NCBI RefSeq assembly: GCF_051014445.1
Contig: NW_027488366.1
Span: 10,496,001-10,560,000, forward strand
From: Colletes latitarsis
Lineage: Eukaryota > Arthropoda > Insecta > Hymenoptera > Colletidae
Length of the DNA stretch: 64,000 bases
Direction: 5' to 3'
Shown: piece by piece, positions 1 through 13,002 of the stretch
How positions within the stretch are numbered: position 1 is the stretch's first letter
Layout of the letters: each line of letters opens with the position of its first letter
The notes under the pieces: model-generated
Databases searched by the model: none
What the model was told of the DNA's origin: nothing
Seen by the model: only the letters and a program-made list of their open reading frames with translations
Program-made: the position numbers and the translations under genes

Positions 1-834
1 CAGGCCTAACCTAGGCCTAACATGCGTTATCTTCTAAAATATTGAGCGAAACCAGGTTTAATTGACTGTTTCAGTGTGGTACCACATTACTACGTGACCC
101 AAACCGGAAAAAACCCAGGATCTGTTCAACAAGTATGTGAAAAACGCGAAAGTATGAGCCTGATGAGGGCAAATCCCAGACCAATCCCAGACCTAACTTG
201 CATTATCCTCTAAAATATTGATCCAAACCAGGTTTAATGGACTGTTTCAGTGTGGTACCTTTTTACTACGTGATACAAAGCAGAAAAAACCCTCGATCAC
301 GTCAACATGTATGTTAAGACTGCGAAAGTATGACCCTGATGAGGGCAAATCCCAGGCCTAACCTAGACCTAACATGCGTTGTCCTCTAAAATATTGATGG
401 AAACCAGTCTTAATTGACTGTTTCAGTGTTGCACTTCATTACTACGTGATGCAATCCAGAAAAAGCCCAGGATCTAGGTATCAAGTATGAGAAATATGCG
501 AAAGAATGAGCCCGACGAGAGCAAATCCCAGACCTAACCTGGACCTAACATGAATTATTCTCTAAAATATTGATCAAAACCAGGCTTAATTGACTGTTTC
601 AGTGTGGTACCACATTACTACGTGACCCAATCCAGAAATAGCCCAGGATCCAGCCATGAAGTATGAGAAATATGCGAAAGAATGAGCCTGATGAGAGCAA
701 ATCCTAGACCTAACCCAGACCTAACATGCGTTATCCTCTAAAATATTTATCAAGACCAGGTTTAATTGAATGTTTCAGTGAGGTACCACATTACTACATG
801 ATACAATCCAGAAATAGCCTAGGATCTAGCCATG

Positions 835-862
835 AAGTATGAGAAAAATGCGAAAGTATGAG
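835..862. repeat. 19-bp-spaced direct repeat AAGTATGAG within the monomer
   Basis: AAGTATGAG at 835-843 recurs at 854-862, 19 bp later, with similar sequence between. In the other family the first element reads AAGTATGTG. The pair is present in most monomers and suggests that the 176-bp monomer includes an older short-unit duplication. Confidence 0.75.
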
Positions 863-1480
863 CCTGATGAGTGAAAATCCCAGACCTAACCTAGACCTAA
901 CATGCGTTATCCTCAAAAATATTGATCGAAACCAGGTTTAATCGACTGTTTCAGTGTGGTACCACACTACTACGTGGCCCAAACAGGAAAAAACCCAGGA
1001 TCTTTTCAACAAGTATGTGAAAAACGCGAAAGTATGAGCCTGATGAGGGCAAATCCGAGACCTAACCCAAACCTAACATGCGTTATCCTCTAAAATATTG
1101 ATCCAAACCAGGTTTAATGGACTGTTCCAGTGTGGTACCACATTACTACGTGATCCAATCCAGAAATAGCCCAGGATCTAGCCATGAAGTATGAGAAATA
1201 TGCGAAAGTATGAGCCTGACGAGGGCAAATCCTAGACCAAACCCAGACCTGACATGCGTTATCCTCTAAAATATTTATCATGACCAGGTTTAATTGATTG
1301 TTTCAGTGTGGTCCCACATTACTACGTGATCCAAACCAGAAAAAACCCAGGATCCGTTCAACAAGTATGTGAAGAATGCGAAAGTATGAGTCTGATGAGT
1401 GATAATCCCTGGGCTAACCTAGACCTAACATGCGTTATCCTCAAAAATATTGATCGAAACCTGGTTTAATCGACTGTTTC

Positions 1481-1496
1481 AGTGTGGTACCACACT
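1481..1496. other. Perfect 16-bp palindrome in the satellite monomer
   Basis: AGTGTGGTACCACACT equals its own reverse complement over 16 bases and contains a KpnI site at the centre. Monomers with ACCACATT, such as 75-86, keep 12 perfect bases (TGTGGTACCACA). The dyad is at the same place in most monomers. It could be a recognition site for a symmetric DNA-binding protein or could extrude as a small hairpin; neither is shown by the sequence alone. Confidence 0.9.
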
Positions 1497-4400
1497 ACTA
1501 CGTGACCCAAACAGGAAAAAACCCAGGATCTGTTCAACAAGTATGTGAAAAACGCGAATGTATGAGCCTGATGAGGGCAAGTCCCAGGGCTAACCTAGAC
1601 CTAACATGCGTTATCCTCTAAAATATTGATCCAAACCAGGTTTAATGGACTGTTCCAGGGTGGTACCACTTTACTACGTGATCCAAAGCATTAAGAACCC
1701 TCGATCAGGTCAACATGTATGTTAAAACTGCGAAGGTATGACCCTGATGAGGGCAAATCCCAGGCCTTACCTAGACCTAACATGCGTTGTCCTCTAAAAT
1801 ATTGATGGAAACCAGGTTTAATTGACTGTTTCAGTGTTGTACTTCATTACTACGTGATACAATCCAGAAATAGCCCAGGATCTAGCCATGAAGTATGAGA
1901 AATATGCGAAAGAATGAGCCTGATGAGAGCAAATCCCAGACCTAACCTAGACATAACATGAAATATTCTCTAAAACATTGATCGAAACCAGGTTTAATTG
2001 ACTGTTCCAGTGTAGTCCCACATTACTACCTGATCCAAACCAGGAAAAACCCAGGATCTGTTGAACAAGTATGTGAAAAACGCGAAAGTATGAGCCTGAC
2101 GAGGGCAAATCCCAGACCTGTCCCAGACCTAAGTTGCGTTATCCTCAAAAATATTGATCGAAACCTGGTTTAATCGACAGTTTCAGTGTGGTACCACATT
2201 ACTACGTGATCCAATCCAGAAATAACCCAGGATCTAGCCATGAAGTATGAGAAATATGCGAAAGTATGAGCCAGACGGTGGCAAACCCTAGACCTAACGC
2301 AGACCTAACATGCGTTATCCTCTAAAATATTTATCAAGGCCAGGTTTATTTGATTGTTTCAGTGTGGTCCCACATTAATACGTAATCCAAACCAGAAAAA
2401 ACCCAGGATCCGTTCAACAAGTATGTGAAGAATGCGAAAGTATGAGTCTGATGAGTGAAAATCCCAGGCCTAACCTAGACCTAACATGCGTTATCCTCAA
2501 AAATATTGATCGCAACCTGATTTAATCGACTGTTTCAGTGTGGTACCACATTACTATGTGATCCAAACCAGAAAAAACCCACGATCCGTTCAACAAGTAT
2601 GTGAAGAATGCGAAAGTATGAGTCTGATGAGTGAAAATCCCCGGCCTAACCTAGACCTAACATGCGTTATCCTCAAAAATATTGATCGAAACCAGGTTTA
2701 ATCGACTGTTTCAGTGTGGTACCACACTACTACGTGACCCAAACCGGAAAAAACCCAGGATCTGTTCAACAAGTATGTGAAAAACGCGAAAGTATGAGCC
2801 TGATGAGGGCAAGTCCCAGGGCTAACCTAGACCTAACATGCGTTATCCTCTAAAATATTGATCCAAATCAGGTTTAATGGACTGTTTCAGTGTGGTACCA
2901 CTTTACTACGTGATCCAAAGCAGAAATAGCCCAGGATCCAGCCATGAAGTATGAGAAATATGCGAAAGTATGAGCCTGATGGGGGCAAATCCTAGACCTA
3001 ACCCAGACCTGACATGCGTTGTCCTCTAAAATATTGATCCAAACCAGGCTTAATTGAATGTTTCAGTGTGGTACCACATTACTATGTGATCCAAACCAGT
3101 AAAAACCCAGGATCCGTTCAACAAGTATGTGAAGAATGCGAAAGTACGAGTCTGCTGAGTGAAAATCCCCGGTCTAACCTAGACCTAACATGCGTTATCC
3201 TCAAAAATATTGATCGAAACCAGGTTTAATCGACTGTTTCAGTGTGGTACCACATTACTACGTGATCCAATCCAGAAATAACCCAGGATCTAGCCATGAA
3301 GTATGAGAAATATGCGAAAGTTTGAGCCTGACGAGGGCAAATCCTAGACCTAACGCAGACCTAACATGCTTTATCCTCTAAAATATTTATCAAGACCCGG
3401 TTTATTTGATTGTTTCAGTGTGGTCCCTCATTACTACGTAATCCAAACCAGAAAAAAACCAGGATCCGTTCAACAAGTATGTGAAGAATACGAAAGCATG
3501 AGTCTGATGAGTGAAAATCCCAGGCCTAACCTAGACCTAACATGCGTTATCCTCAAAAATATTGACCGCAACCTGATCTAATCGACTGTTTCAGTGTGGT
3601 ACCACATTACTATGTGATCCAAACCAGAAAATAACCCAGGATCCGTTCAACAAGTATGTGAAGAATACGAAAGTATGAGTCTGATGAGTGAAAATCCCAG
3701 GCCTAACCTAGACCTAACATGCGTTATCCTCAAAAATATTGATCCAAACCTGGTTTAATCGACTGTTTCAGTGTGGTACCACATTACTATGTGATCCAAA
3801 CCGGAAAATAACCCAGGATCTGTTCAACGAGTATGTGAAGTGTGCGAAAGTATGAGTCTGATGAGGGCAAATCCCAGACCTAACCCAAACCTAACATGCG
3901 TTATCCTCTAAAATATTTATCAAGACCAGGTTTAATTGAATGTTTCAGTGTGGTGCCACTTTACTACGTGATCCAAAGCAGAAAAAACCGTCGATCAGGA
4001 CAACATGTATGTTAAAACTGCGAAAGTATGACCCTGATGAGGGCAAATCCCAGGCCTAACCTAGACCTAACTTGCGTTGTCCTCTAAAATATTGATGGAA
4101 ACCAGGTTTAATTGACTGCTTCAGTGTTGTACTTCATTACTACGTGATGCAATCCAGAAAAAGCCCAGGATCTAGCCACCAAGTATGAGAAATATGCGAA
4201 GGTATGAGCCTCATGAGGGCGAATCCCAGACCTATCCCAGACCTAACTTGCGTTATCCTCTAAAATATTCATCGAAATCAGGCTTAATTGACTGTTTCAG
4301 CGTGGTACCACATTACTACGTGATACAATCCAGAAACAGCCCAGGATCTAGCCATGAAGTATGAGAAATATGCGAAAGTATCAGCCTCATGAGGGCAAAT

Positions 4401-4580
4401 CCTAGACCTAACCCAAACCTAACATGCGTTATCCTCTAAAATATTTATCAAGACCAGGTTTAATTGAATGTTCCAGTGTGGTACCACATTACTACGTGAT
4501 CCAATCCAGAAATAGCCCAGGATCCAGCCATGAAGTATGAGAAATATGCGAAAGTATGAGCCTGATGGGGGCAAATCCAA

Positions 4581-6692
4581 GTCCTAACCCAGACCTAACA
4601 TGCGTTATCCTCTAAAATATTGATTCAAACCCGGTTTAATGGACTGTTTCAGTGTGGTACCACTTTACTACGTGATCCAAAGCAGAAAAAACCCTCGATC
4701 ACGTCAACATGTAAGTTAAAACTGCGAAAGTATGACCCTGATCAGTGAAAATCCCAGACCTAACCTAGACCTAACATGCGTTATCCTCTAAAATATTGAT
4801 CCAAACCAGGATTAATGGACTGTTTCAGTGTGGGCCCACATTACTACGTGATCCAAACCAGTAAAAACCCAGGATCTGTTCAACAAGTATGTGAAAAACG
4901 CGAAAGTATGAGCCTGATGAGGGCAAATCCCAGACCTATCCCAGACCAAACTTGCGTTATCCTCTAAAATATTGATCGAAACCAGTTTTAATTGACTGTT
5001 TCAGTGTGGTACCACATTACTACGTGATCCAAACCAGAAATAGCCCAGGATCCAGCCATGAAGTATGAGAAATATGCGAAAGTATGAGCCTGATGGGGGC
5101 AAATCCAAGTCCTAACCCAGACCTACCATGCGTTATCCTCTAAAATATTGATTCAAACCCGGTTTAATGGACTGTTTCAGTGTGGTACCACTTTACTACG
5201 TGATCCAAAGCAGAAAAAACCCTCGATCACGTCAACATGTAAGTTAAAACTGCGAAAGTATGACCCTGATGAGTGAAAATCCCAGACCTAACCTAGACCT
5301 AACATGCGTTGTCCTCTAAAATATTGATGGAAACCAGGTTGAGTTAATTGTTTCAGTGTTGTACTTCATTACTACGTGATGCAAACCGGAAAAAGCCCAG
5401 AATCTAGCCATCAAGTATGAGAAATATGCGAAAGAATGAGCCTGATGAGAGCAAATCCCAGACCTATCCCAGACCAAACTTGCGTTATCCTCTAAAATAT
5501 TGATCGAAACCAGTTTTAATTGACTGTTTCAGTGTGGTACCACATTACTACGTGATCCAAACCAGAAATAGCCCAGGATCCAGCCATGAAGTATGAGAAA
5601 TATGCGAAAGTATGAGCCTGATGGGGGCAAATCCAAGTCCTAACCCAGACCTAACATGCGTTATCCTCTAAAATATTGATTCAAACCCGGTTTAATGGAC
5701 TGTTTCAGTGTGGTACCACTTTACTACGTGATCCAAAGCAGAAAAAACCCTCGATCACGTCAACATGTAAGTTAAAACTGCGAAAGTATGACCCTGATCA
5801 GTGAAAATCCCAGACCTAACCTAGACCTAACATGCGTTATCCTCTAAAATATTGATCCAAACCAGGATTAATGGACTGTTTCAGTGTGGGCCCACATTAC
5901 TACGTGATCCAAACCAGTAAAAACCCAGGATCTGTTCAACAAGTATGTGAAAAACGCGAAAGTATGAGCCTGATGAGGGCAAATCCCAGACCTATCCCAG
6001 ACCAAACTTGCGTTATCCTCTAAAATATTGATCGAAACCAGTTTTAATTGACTGTTTCAGTGTGGTACCACATTACTACGTGATCCAAACCAGAAATAGC
6101 CCAGGATCCAGCCATGAAGTATGAGAAATATGCGAAAGTATGAGCCTGATGGGGGCAAATCCAAGTCCTAACCCAGACCTACCATGCGTTATCCTCTAAA
6201 ATATTGATTCAAACCCGGTTTAATGGACTGTTTCAGTGTGGTACCACTTTACTACGTGATCCAAAGCAGAAAAAACCCTCGATCACGTCAACATGTAAGT
6301 TAAAACTGCGAAAGTATGACCCTGATGAGTGAAAATCCCAGACCTAACCTAGACCTAACATGCGTTATCCTCTAAAATATTGATCCAAACCAGGATTAAT
6401 GGACTGTTTCAGTGTGGGCCCACATTACTACGTGATCCAAACCAGTAAAAACCCAGGATCTGTTCAACAAGTATGTGAAAAACGCGAAAGTATGAGCCTG
6501 ATGAGGGCAAATCCCAGACCTATCCCAGACCAAACTTGCGTTATGCTCTAAAATATTGATCGAAACCAGGTTTAATCGACTGTTTCAGTGTGGTACCACA
6601 TTGCTACGTGATCCAAACCAGAAAAAACCCAGGATCAGTTCAACAAGTATGTGAAAAACGCGAAAGTATGAGCCTGATGAGGTCGAATCCCA
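4581..6692. repeat. Nested 3-monomer (528 bp) expansion in block A copy 1
   Basis: The marker CCAAGTCCTAACCC starts at 4,581, 5,109, 5,637 and 6,165, spaced exactly 528 bp (3 x 176). A second marker, CCAAACCAGGATTAATGG, is at 4,801, 5,857 and 6,385, but the 5,109 trimer carries a different third monomer (AACCAGGTTGAGTTAATTG near 5,333). The array is therefore better described as two 1,056-bp hexamers whose internal trimers are related. The corresponding part of block A copy 2 has only two trimer starts (11,797 and 12,325), so copy number differs between the two HOR copies. Confidence 0.85.
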
Positions 6693-6841
6693 GACCTATC
6701 CCAGACCTAACTTGCGTTATCCTCTAAAATATTGATCCAAACCAGGTTTAATGGACTGTTTCAGTCTGGTACCACTTTACTACGTGATCCAAAGCAGAAA
6801 AAACCCTCGATCAGGTCAACATGTATGTTAAAACTGCGGAC

Positions 6842-9800
6842 GTATGACCCTGATGAGGGCAAATCCCAGGCCTAACCTAGACCTAACATGCGTTGTCCTC
6901 TAAAATATTGATGGAAACCAGTCTTAATTGACTGTTTCAGTGTTGCACTTCATTACTACGTGATGCAATCCAGAAAAAGCCCAGGATCTAGGTATCAAGT
7001 ATGAGAAATATGCGAAAGAATGAGCCCGACGAGAGCAAATCCCAGACCTAACCTGGACCTAACATGAATTATTCTCTAAAATATTGATCAAAACCAGGCT
7101 TAATTGACTGTTTCAGTGTGGTACCACATTACTACGTGACCCAATCCAGAAATAGCCCAGGATCCAGCCATGAAGTATGAGAAATATGCGAAAGAATGAG
7201 CCTGATGAGAGCAAATCCTAGACCTAACCCAGACCTAACATGCGTTATCCTCTAAAATATTTATCAAGACCAGGTTTAATTGAATGTTTCAGTGAGGTAC
7301 CACATTACTACATGATACAATCCAGAAATAGCCTAGGATCTAGCCATGAAGTATGAGAAAAATGCGAAAGTATGAGCCTGATGAGTGAAAATCCCAGACC
7401 TAACCTAGACCTAACATGCGTTATCCTCAAAAATATTGATCGAAACCAGGTTTAATCGACTGTTTCAGTGTGGTACCACACTACTACGTGGCCCAAACAG
7501 GAAAAAACCCAGGATCTTTTCAACAAGTATGTGAAAAACGCGAAAGTATGAGCCTGATGAGGGCAAATCCGAGACCTAACCCAAACCTAACATGCGTTAT
7601 CCTCTAAAATATTGATCCAAACCAGGTTTAATGGACTGTTCCAGTGTGGTACCACATTACTACGTGATCCAATCCAGAAATAGCCCAGGATCTAGCCATG
7701 AAGTATGAGAAATATGCGAAAGTATGAGCCTGACGAGGGCAAATCCTAGACCAAACCCAGACCTGACATGCGTTATCCTCTAAAATATTTATCATGACCA
7801 GGTTTAATTGATTGTTTCAGTGTGGTCCCACATTACTACGTGATCCAAACCAGAAAAAACCCAGGATCCGTTCAACAAGTATGTGAAGAATGCGAAAGTA
7901 TGAGTCTGATGAGTGATAATCCCTGGGCTAACCTAGACCTAACATGCGTTATCCTCAAAAATATTGATCGAAACCTGGTTTAATCGACTGTTTCAGTGTG
8001 GTACCACACTACTACGTGACCCAAACAGGAAAAAACCCAGGATCTGTTCAACAAGTATGTGAAAAACGCGAATGTATGAGCCTGATGAGGGCAAGTCCCA
8101 GGGCTAACCTAGACCTAACATGCGTTATCCTCTAAAATATTGATCCAAACCAGGTTTAATGGACTGTTCCAGGGTGGTACCACTTTACTACGTGATCCAA
8201 AGCATTAAGAACCCTCGATCAGGTCAACATGTATGTTAAAACTGCGAAGGTATGACCCTGATGAGGGCAAATCCCAGGCCTTACCTAGACCTAACATGCG
8301 TTGTCCTCTAAAATATTGATGGAAACCAGGTTTAATTGACTGTTTCAGTGTTGTACTTCATTACTACGTGATGCAATCCAGAAATAGCCCAGGATCTAGC
8401 CATGAAGTATGAGAAATATGCGAAAGAATGAGCCTGATGAGAGCAAATCCCAGACCTAACCTAGACATAACATGAAATATTCTCTAAAACATTGATCGAA
8501 ACCAGGTTTAATTGACTGTTCCAGTGTAGTCCCACATTACTACCTGATCCAAACCAGGAAAAACCCAGGATCTGTTGAACAAGTATGTGAAAAACGCGAA
8601 AGTATGAGCCTGACGAGGGCAAATCCCAGACCTGTCCCAGACCTAAGTTGCGTTATCCTCAAAAATATTGATCGAAACCTGGTTTAATCGACAGTTTCAG
8701 TGTGGTACCACATTACTACGTGATCCAATCCAGAAATAACCCAGGATCTAGCCATGAAGTATGAGAAATATGCGAAAGTATGAGCCAGACGGTGGCAAAC
8801 CCTAGACCTAACGCAGACCTAACATGCGTTATCCTCTAAAATATTTATCAAGGCCAGGTTTATTTGATTGTTTCAGTGTGGTCCCACATTAATACGTAAT
8901 CCAAACCAGAAAAAACCCAGGATCCGTTCAACAAGTATGTGAAGAATGCGAAAGTATGAGTCTGATGAGTGAAAATCCCAGGCCTAACCTAGACCTAACA
9001 TGCGTTATCCTCAAAAATATTGATCGCAACCTGATTTAATCGACTGTTTCAGTGTGGTACCACATTACTATGTGATCCAAACCAGAAAAAACCCACGATC
9101 CGTTCAACAAGTATGTGAAGAATGCGAAAGTATGAGTCTGATGAGTGAAAATCCCCGGCCTAACCTAGACCTAACATGCGTTATCCTCAAAAATATTGAT
9201 CGAAACCAGGTTTAATCGACTGTTTCAGTGTGGTACCACACTACTACGTGACCCAAACCGGAAAAAACCCAGGATCTGTTCAACAAGTATGTGAAAAACG
9301 CGAAAGTATGAGCCTGATGAGGGCAAGTCCCAGGGCTAACCTAGACCTAACATGCGTTATCCTCTAAAATATTGATCCAAATCAGGTTTAATGGACTGTT
9401 TCAGTGTGGTACCACTTTACTACGTGATCCAAAGCAGAAATAGCCCAGGATCCAGCCATGAAGTATGAGAAATATGCGAAAGTATGAGCCTGATGGGGGC
9501 AAATCCTAGACCTAACCCAGACCTGACATGCGTTGTCCTCTAAAATATTGATCCAAACCAGGCTTAATTGAATGTTTCAGTGTGGTACCACATTACTATG
9601 TGATCCAAACCAGTAAAAACCCAGGATCCGTTCAACAAGTATGTGAAGAATGCGAAAGTACGAGTCTGCTGAGTGAAAATCCCCGGTCTAACCTAGACCT
9701 AACATGCGTTATCCTCAAAAATATTGATCGAAACCAGGTTTAATCGACTGTTTCAGTGTGGTACCACACTACTACCTGACCCAAACCGGAAAAACCCAGG

Positions 9801-12800
9801 ATCTGTTGAACAAGTATGTGAAAAACGCGAAAGTATGAGCCTGACGAGGGCAAATCCCAGACCTGTCCCAGACCTAAGTTGCGTTATCCTCAAAAATATT
9901 GATCGAAACCTGGTTTAATCGACTGTTTCAGTGTGGTACCACATTACTACGTGATCCAATCCAGAAATAGCCCAGGATCTTGTCATGAAGTATGAGAAAT
10001 ATGCGAAAGTTTGAGCCTGACGAGGGCAAATCCTAGACCTAACGCAGACCTAACATGCTTTATCCTCTAAAATATTTATCAAGACCAGGTTTATTTGATT
10101 GTTTCAGTGTGGTCCCTCATTACTACGTAATCCAAACCAGAAAAAAACCAGGATCCGTTCAACAAGTATGTGAAGAATACGAAAGCATGAGTCTGATGAG
10201 TGAAAATCCCAGGCCTAACCTAGACCTAACATGCGTTATCCTCAAAAATATTGATCGCAACCTGATCTAATCGACTGTTTCAGTGTGGTACCACATTACT
10301 ATGTGATCCAAACCAGAAAATAACCCAGGATCCGTTCAACAAGTATGTGAAGAATACGAAAGTATGAGTCTGATGAGTGAAAATCCCAGGCCTAACCTAG
10401 ACCTAACATGCGTTATCCTCAAAAATATTGATCCAAACCTGGTTTAATCGACTGTTTCAGTGTGGTACCACATTACTATGTGATCCAAACCGGAAAATAA
10501 CCCAGGATCTGTTCAACGAGTATGTGAAGTGTGCGAAAGTATGAGTCTGATGAGGGCAAATCCCAGACCTAACCCAAACCTAACATGCGTTATCCTCTAA
10601 AATATTTATCAAGACCAGGTTTAATTGAATGTTTCAGTGTGGTGCCACTTTACTACGTGATCCAAAGCAGAAAAAACCGTCGATCAGGTCAACATGTATG
10701 TTAAAACTGCGAAAGTATGACCCTGATGAGGGCAAATCCCAGGCCTAACCTAGACCTAACTTGCGTTGTCCTCTAAAATATTGATGGAAACCAGGTTTAA
10801 TTGACTGCTTCAGTGTTGTACTTCATTACTACGTGATGCAATCCAGAAAAAGCCCAGGATCTAGCCACCAAGTATGAGAAATATGCGAAGGTATGAGCCT
10901 CATGAGGGCGAATCCCAGACCTATCCCAGACCTAACTTGCGTTATCCTCTAAAATATTCATCGAATCCGGCTTAATTGACTGTTTCAGCGTGGTACCACA
11001 TTACTACGTGATACAATCCAGAAACAGCCCAGGATCTAGCCATGAAGTATGAGAAATATGCGAAAGTATCAGCCTCATGAGGGCAAATCCTAGACCTAAC
11101 CCAAACCTAACATGCGTTATCCTCTAAAATATTTATCAAGACCAGGTTTAATTGAATGTTCCAGTGTGGTACCACATTACTACGTGAACCAAACCAGAAA
11201 AAACCTAGGATCCGTTCAACAAGTATGTGAAGAATGCGAAAGTATGAGTCTGATGAGTGAAAATCACAGGGCTAACCTAGACCTAACATGCGTTATCCTC
11301 TAAAATATTGATCCAAACCAGGTTTAATGGACTGTTTCAGTGTGGTGCCACTTTACTACGTGATCCAAAGCAAAAAAAACCCTCGATCACGTCAACATGT
11401 ATGTTAAAACTGCGAAAGTATGACCCTGATGAGGGCAAATCCCAGGCCTAACCTAGACCTAACATGCGTTGTCCTCTAAAATATTGATGGAAACCAGGTT
11501 GAGTTAATTGTTTCAGTGTTGTACTTCATTACTACGTGATGCAAACCGGAAAAAGCCCAGAATCTAGCCATCAAGTATGAGAAATATGCGAAAGAATGAG
11601 CCTGATGAGAGCAAATCCCAGACCTATCCCAGACCAAACTTGCGTTATCCTCTAAAATATTGATCGAAACCAGTTTTAATTGACTGTTTCAGTGTGGTAC
11701 CACATTACTACGTGATCCAAACCAGAAATAGCCCAGGATCCAGCCATGAAGTATGAGAAATATGCGAAAGTATGAGCCTGATGGGGGCAAATCCAAGTCC
11801 TAACCCAGACCTAACATGCGTTATCCTCTAAAATATTGATTCAAACCCGGTTTAATGGACTGTTTCAGTGTGGTACCACTTTACTACGTGATCCAAAGCA
11901 GAAAAAACCCTCGATCACGTCAACATGTAAGTTAAAACTGCGAAAGTATGACCCTGATCAGTGAAAATCCCAGACCTAACCTAGACCTAACATGCGTTAT
12001 CCTCTAAAATATTGATCCAAACCAGGATTAATGGACTGTTTCAGTGTGGGCCCACATTACTACGTGATCCAAACCAGTAAAAACCCAGGATCTGTTCAAC
12101 AAGTATGTGAAAAACGCGAAAGTATGAGCCTGATGAGGGCAAATCCCAGACCTATCCCAGACCAAACTTGCGTTATCCTCTAAAATATTGATCGAAACCA
12201 GTTTTAATTGACTGTTTCAGTGTGGTACCACATTACTACGTGATCCAAACCAGAAATAGCCCAGGATCCAGCCATGAAGTATGAGAAATATGCGAAAGTA
12301 TGAGCCTGATGGGGGCAAATCCAAGTCCTAACCCAGACCTACCATGCGTTATCCTCTAAAATATTGATTCAAACCCGGTTTAATGGACTGTTTCAGTGTG
12401 GTACCACTTTACTACGTGATCCAAAGCAGAAAAAACCCTCGATCACGTCAACATGTAAGTTAAAACTGCGAAAGTATGACCCTGATGAGTGAAAATCCCA
12501 GACCTAACCTAGACCTAACATGCGTTATCCTCTAAAATATTGATCCAAACCAGGATTAATGGACTGTTTCAGTGTGGGCCCACATTACTACGTGATCCAA
12601 ACCAGTAAAAACCCAGGATCTGTTCAACAAGTATGTGAAAAACGCGAAAGTATGAGCCTGATGAGGGCAAATCCCAGACCTATCCCAGACCAAACTTGCG
12701 TTATGCTCTAAAATATTGATCGAAACCAGGTTTAATCGACTGTTTCAGTGTGGTACCACATTGCTACGTGATCCAAACCAGAAAAAACCCAGGATCAGTT

Positions 12801-13002
12801 CAACAAGTATGTGAAAAACGCGAAAGTATGAGCCTGATGAGGGCGAATCCCAGACCTATCCCAGACCTAACTTGCGTTATCCTCTAAAATATTGATCCAA
12901 ACCAGGTTTAATGGACTGTTTCAGTGTGGTACCAATTTACTACGTGATCCAAAGCAGAAAAAACCCTCGATCAGGTCAACATGTATGTTAAAACTGCGGA
13001 CG
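6842..13002. repeat. HOR block A, copy 2 (35 monomers, about 6,160 bp)
   Basis: Second copy of the block A unit. It follows copy 1 at +6,514 up to about 9,769, at +6,689 from about 9,930 to 11,187, and at +6,160 from about 11,440 to 13,046. The arithmetic closes: 37 monomers, plus one inserted near 9.8 kb, minus three missing near 11.2-11.4 kb, gives 35. Where the copies align they differ by scattered single bases, for example GATACAATCC at about 1,857 against GATGCAATCC at about 8,371. Its last 2 kb also serve as the start of block B copy 1, so the two blocks overlap. Confidence 0.82.
9755..9929. repeat. Single inserted monomer (175 bp) in block A copy 2
   Basis: Before this point copy 2 runs at +6,514 to copy 1; after it the offset is +6,689, a gain of 175 bp. 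The extra monomer has a distinctive GATCTGTTGAACAAG followed by CCTGTCCCAGACCTAAGTTGCG, features also seen at about 2,055-2,130 and 8,569-8,640. The nearest look-alike is seven monomers upstream (8,569 to 9,800). Exact breakpoints cannot be placed because flanking monomers are similar. Unequal exchange or gene conversion between nearby monomers would explain it. Confidence 0.75.

Larger units (their letters stand above)
328..6841. repeat. HOR block A, copy 1 (37 monomers, 6,514 bp)
   Basis: From about 328 the sequence is repeated 6,514 bp later (37 x 176 + 2). For example, the unusual variant AAACCAGTCTTAATTG at about 401 recurs at about 6,915, and TGACCCTGATGAGG at 331 recurs at 6,845. The offset changes to 6,689 after about 3,255, because copy 2 has one extra monomer, and to 6,160 after about 5,280, because copy 2 lacks three monomers. 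The 327 bases before the block correspond monomer by monomer to 6,515-6,841 but are clearly more diverged, so the homogenised unit starts near 328. It contains a nested trimer expansion at 4,581-6,692. Confidence 0.85.
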
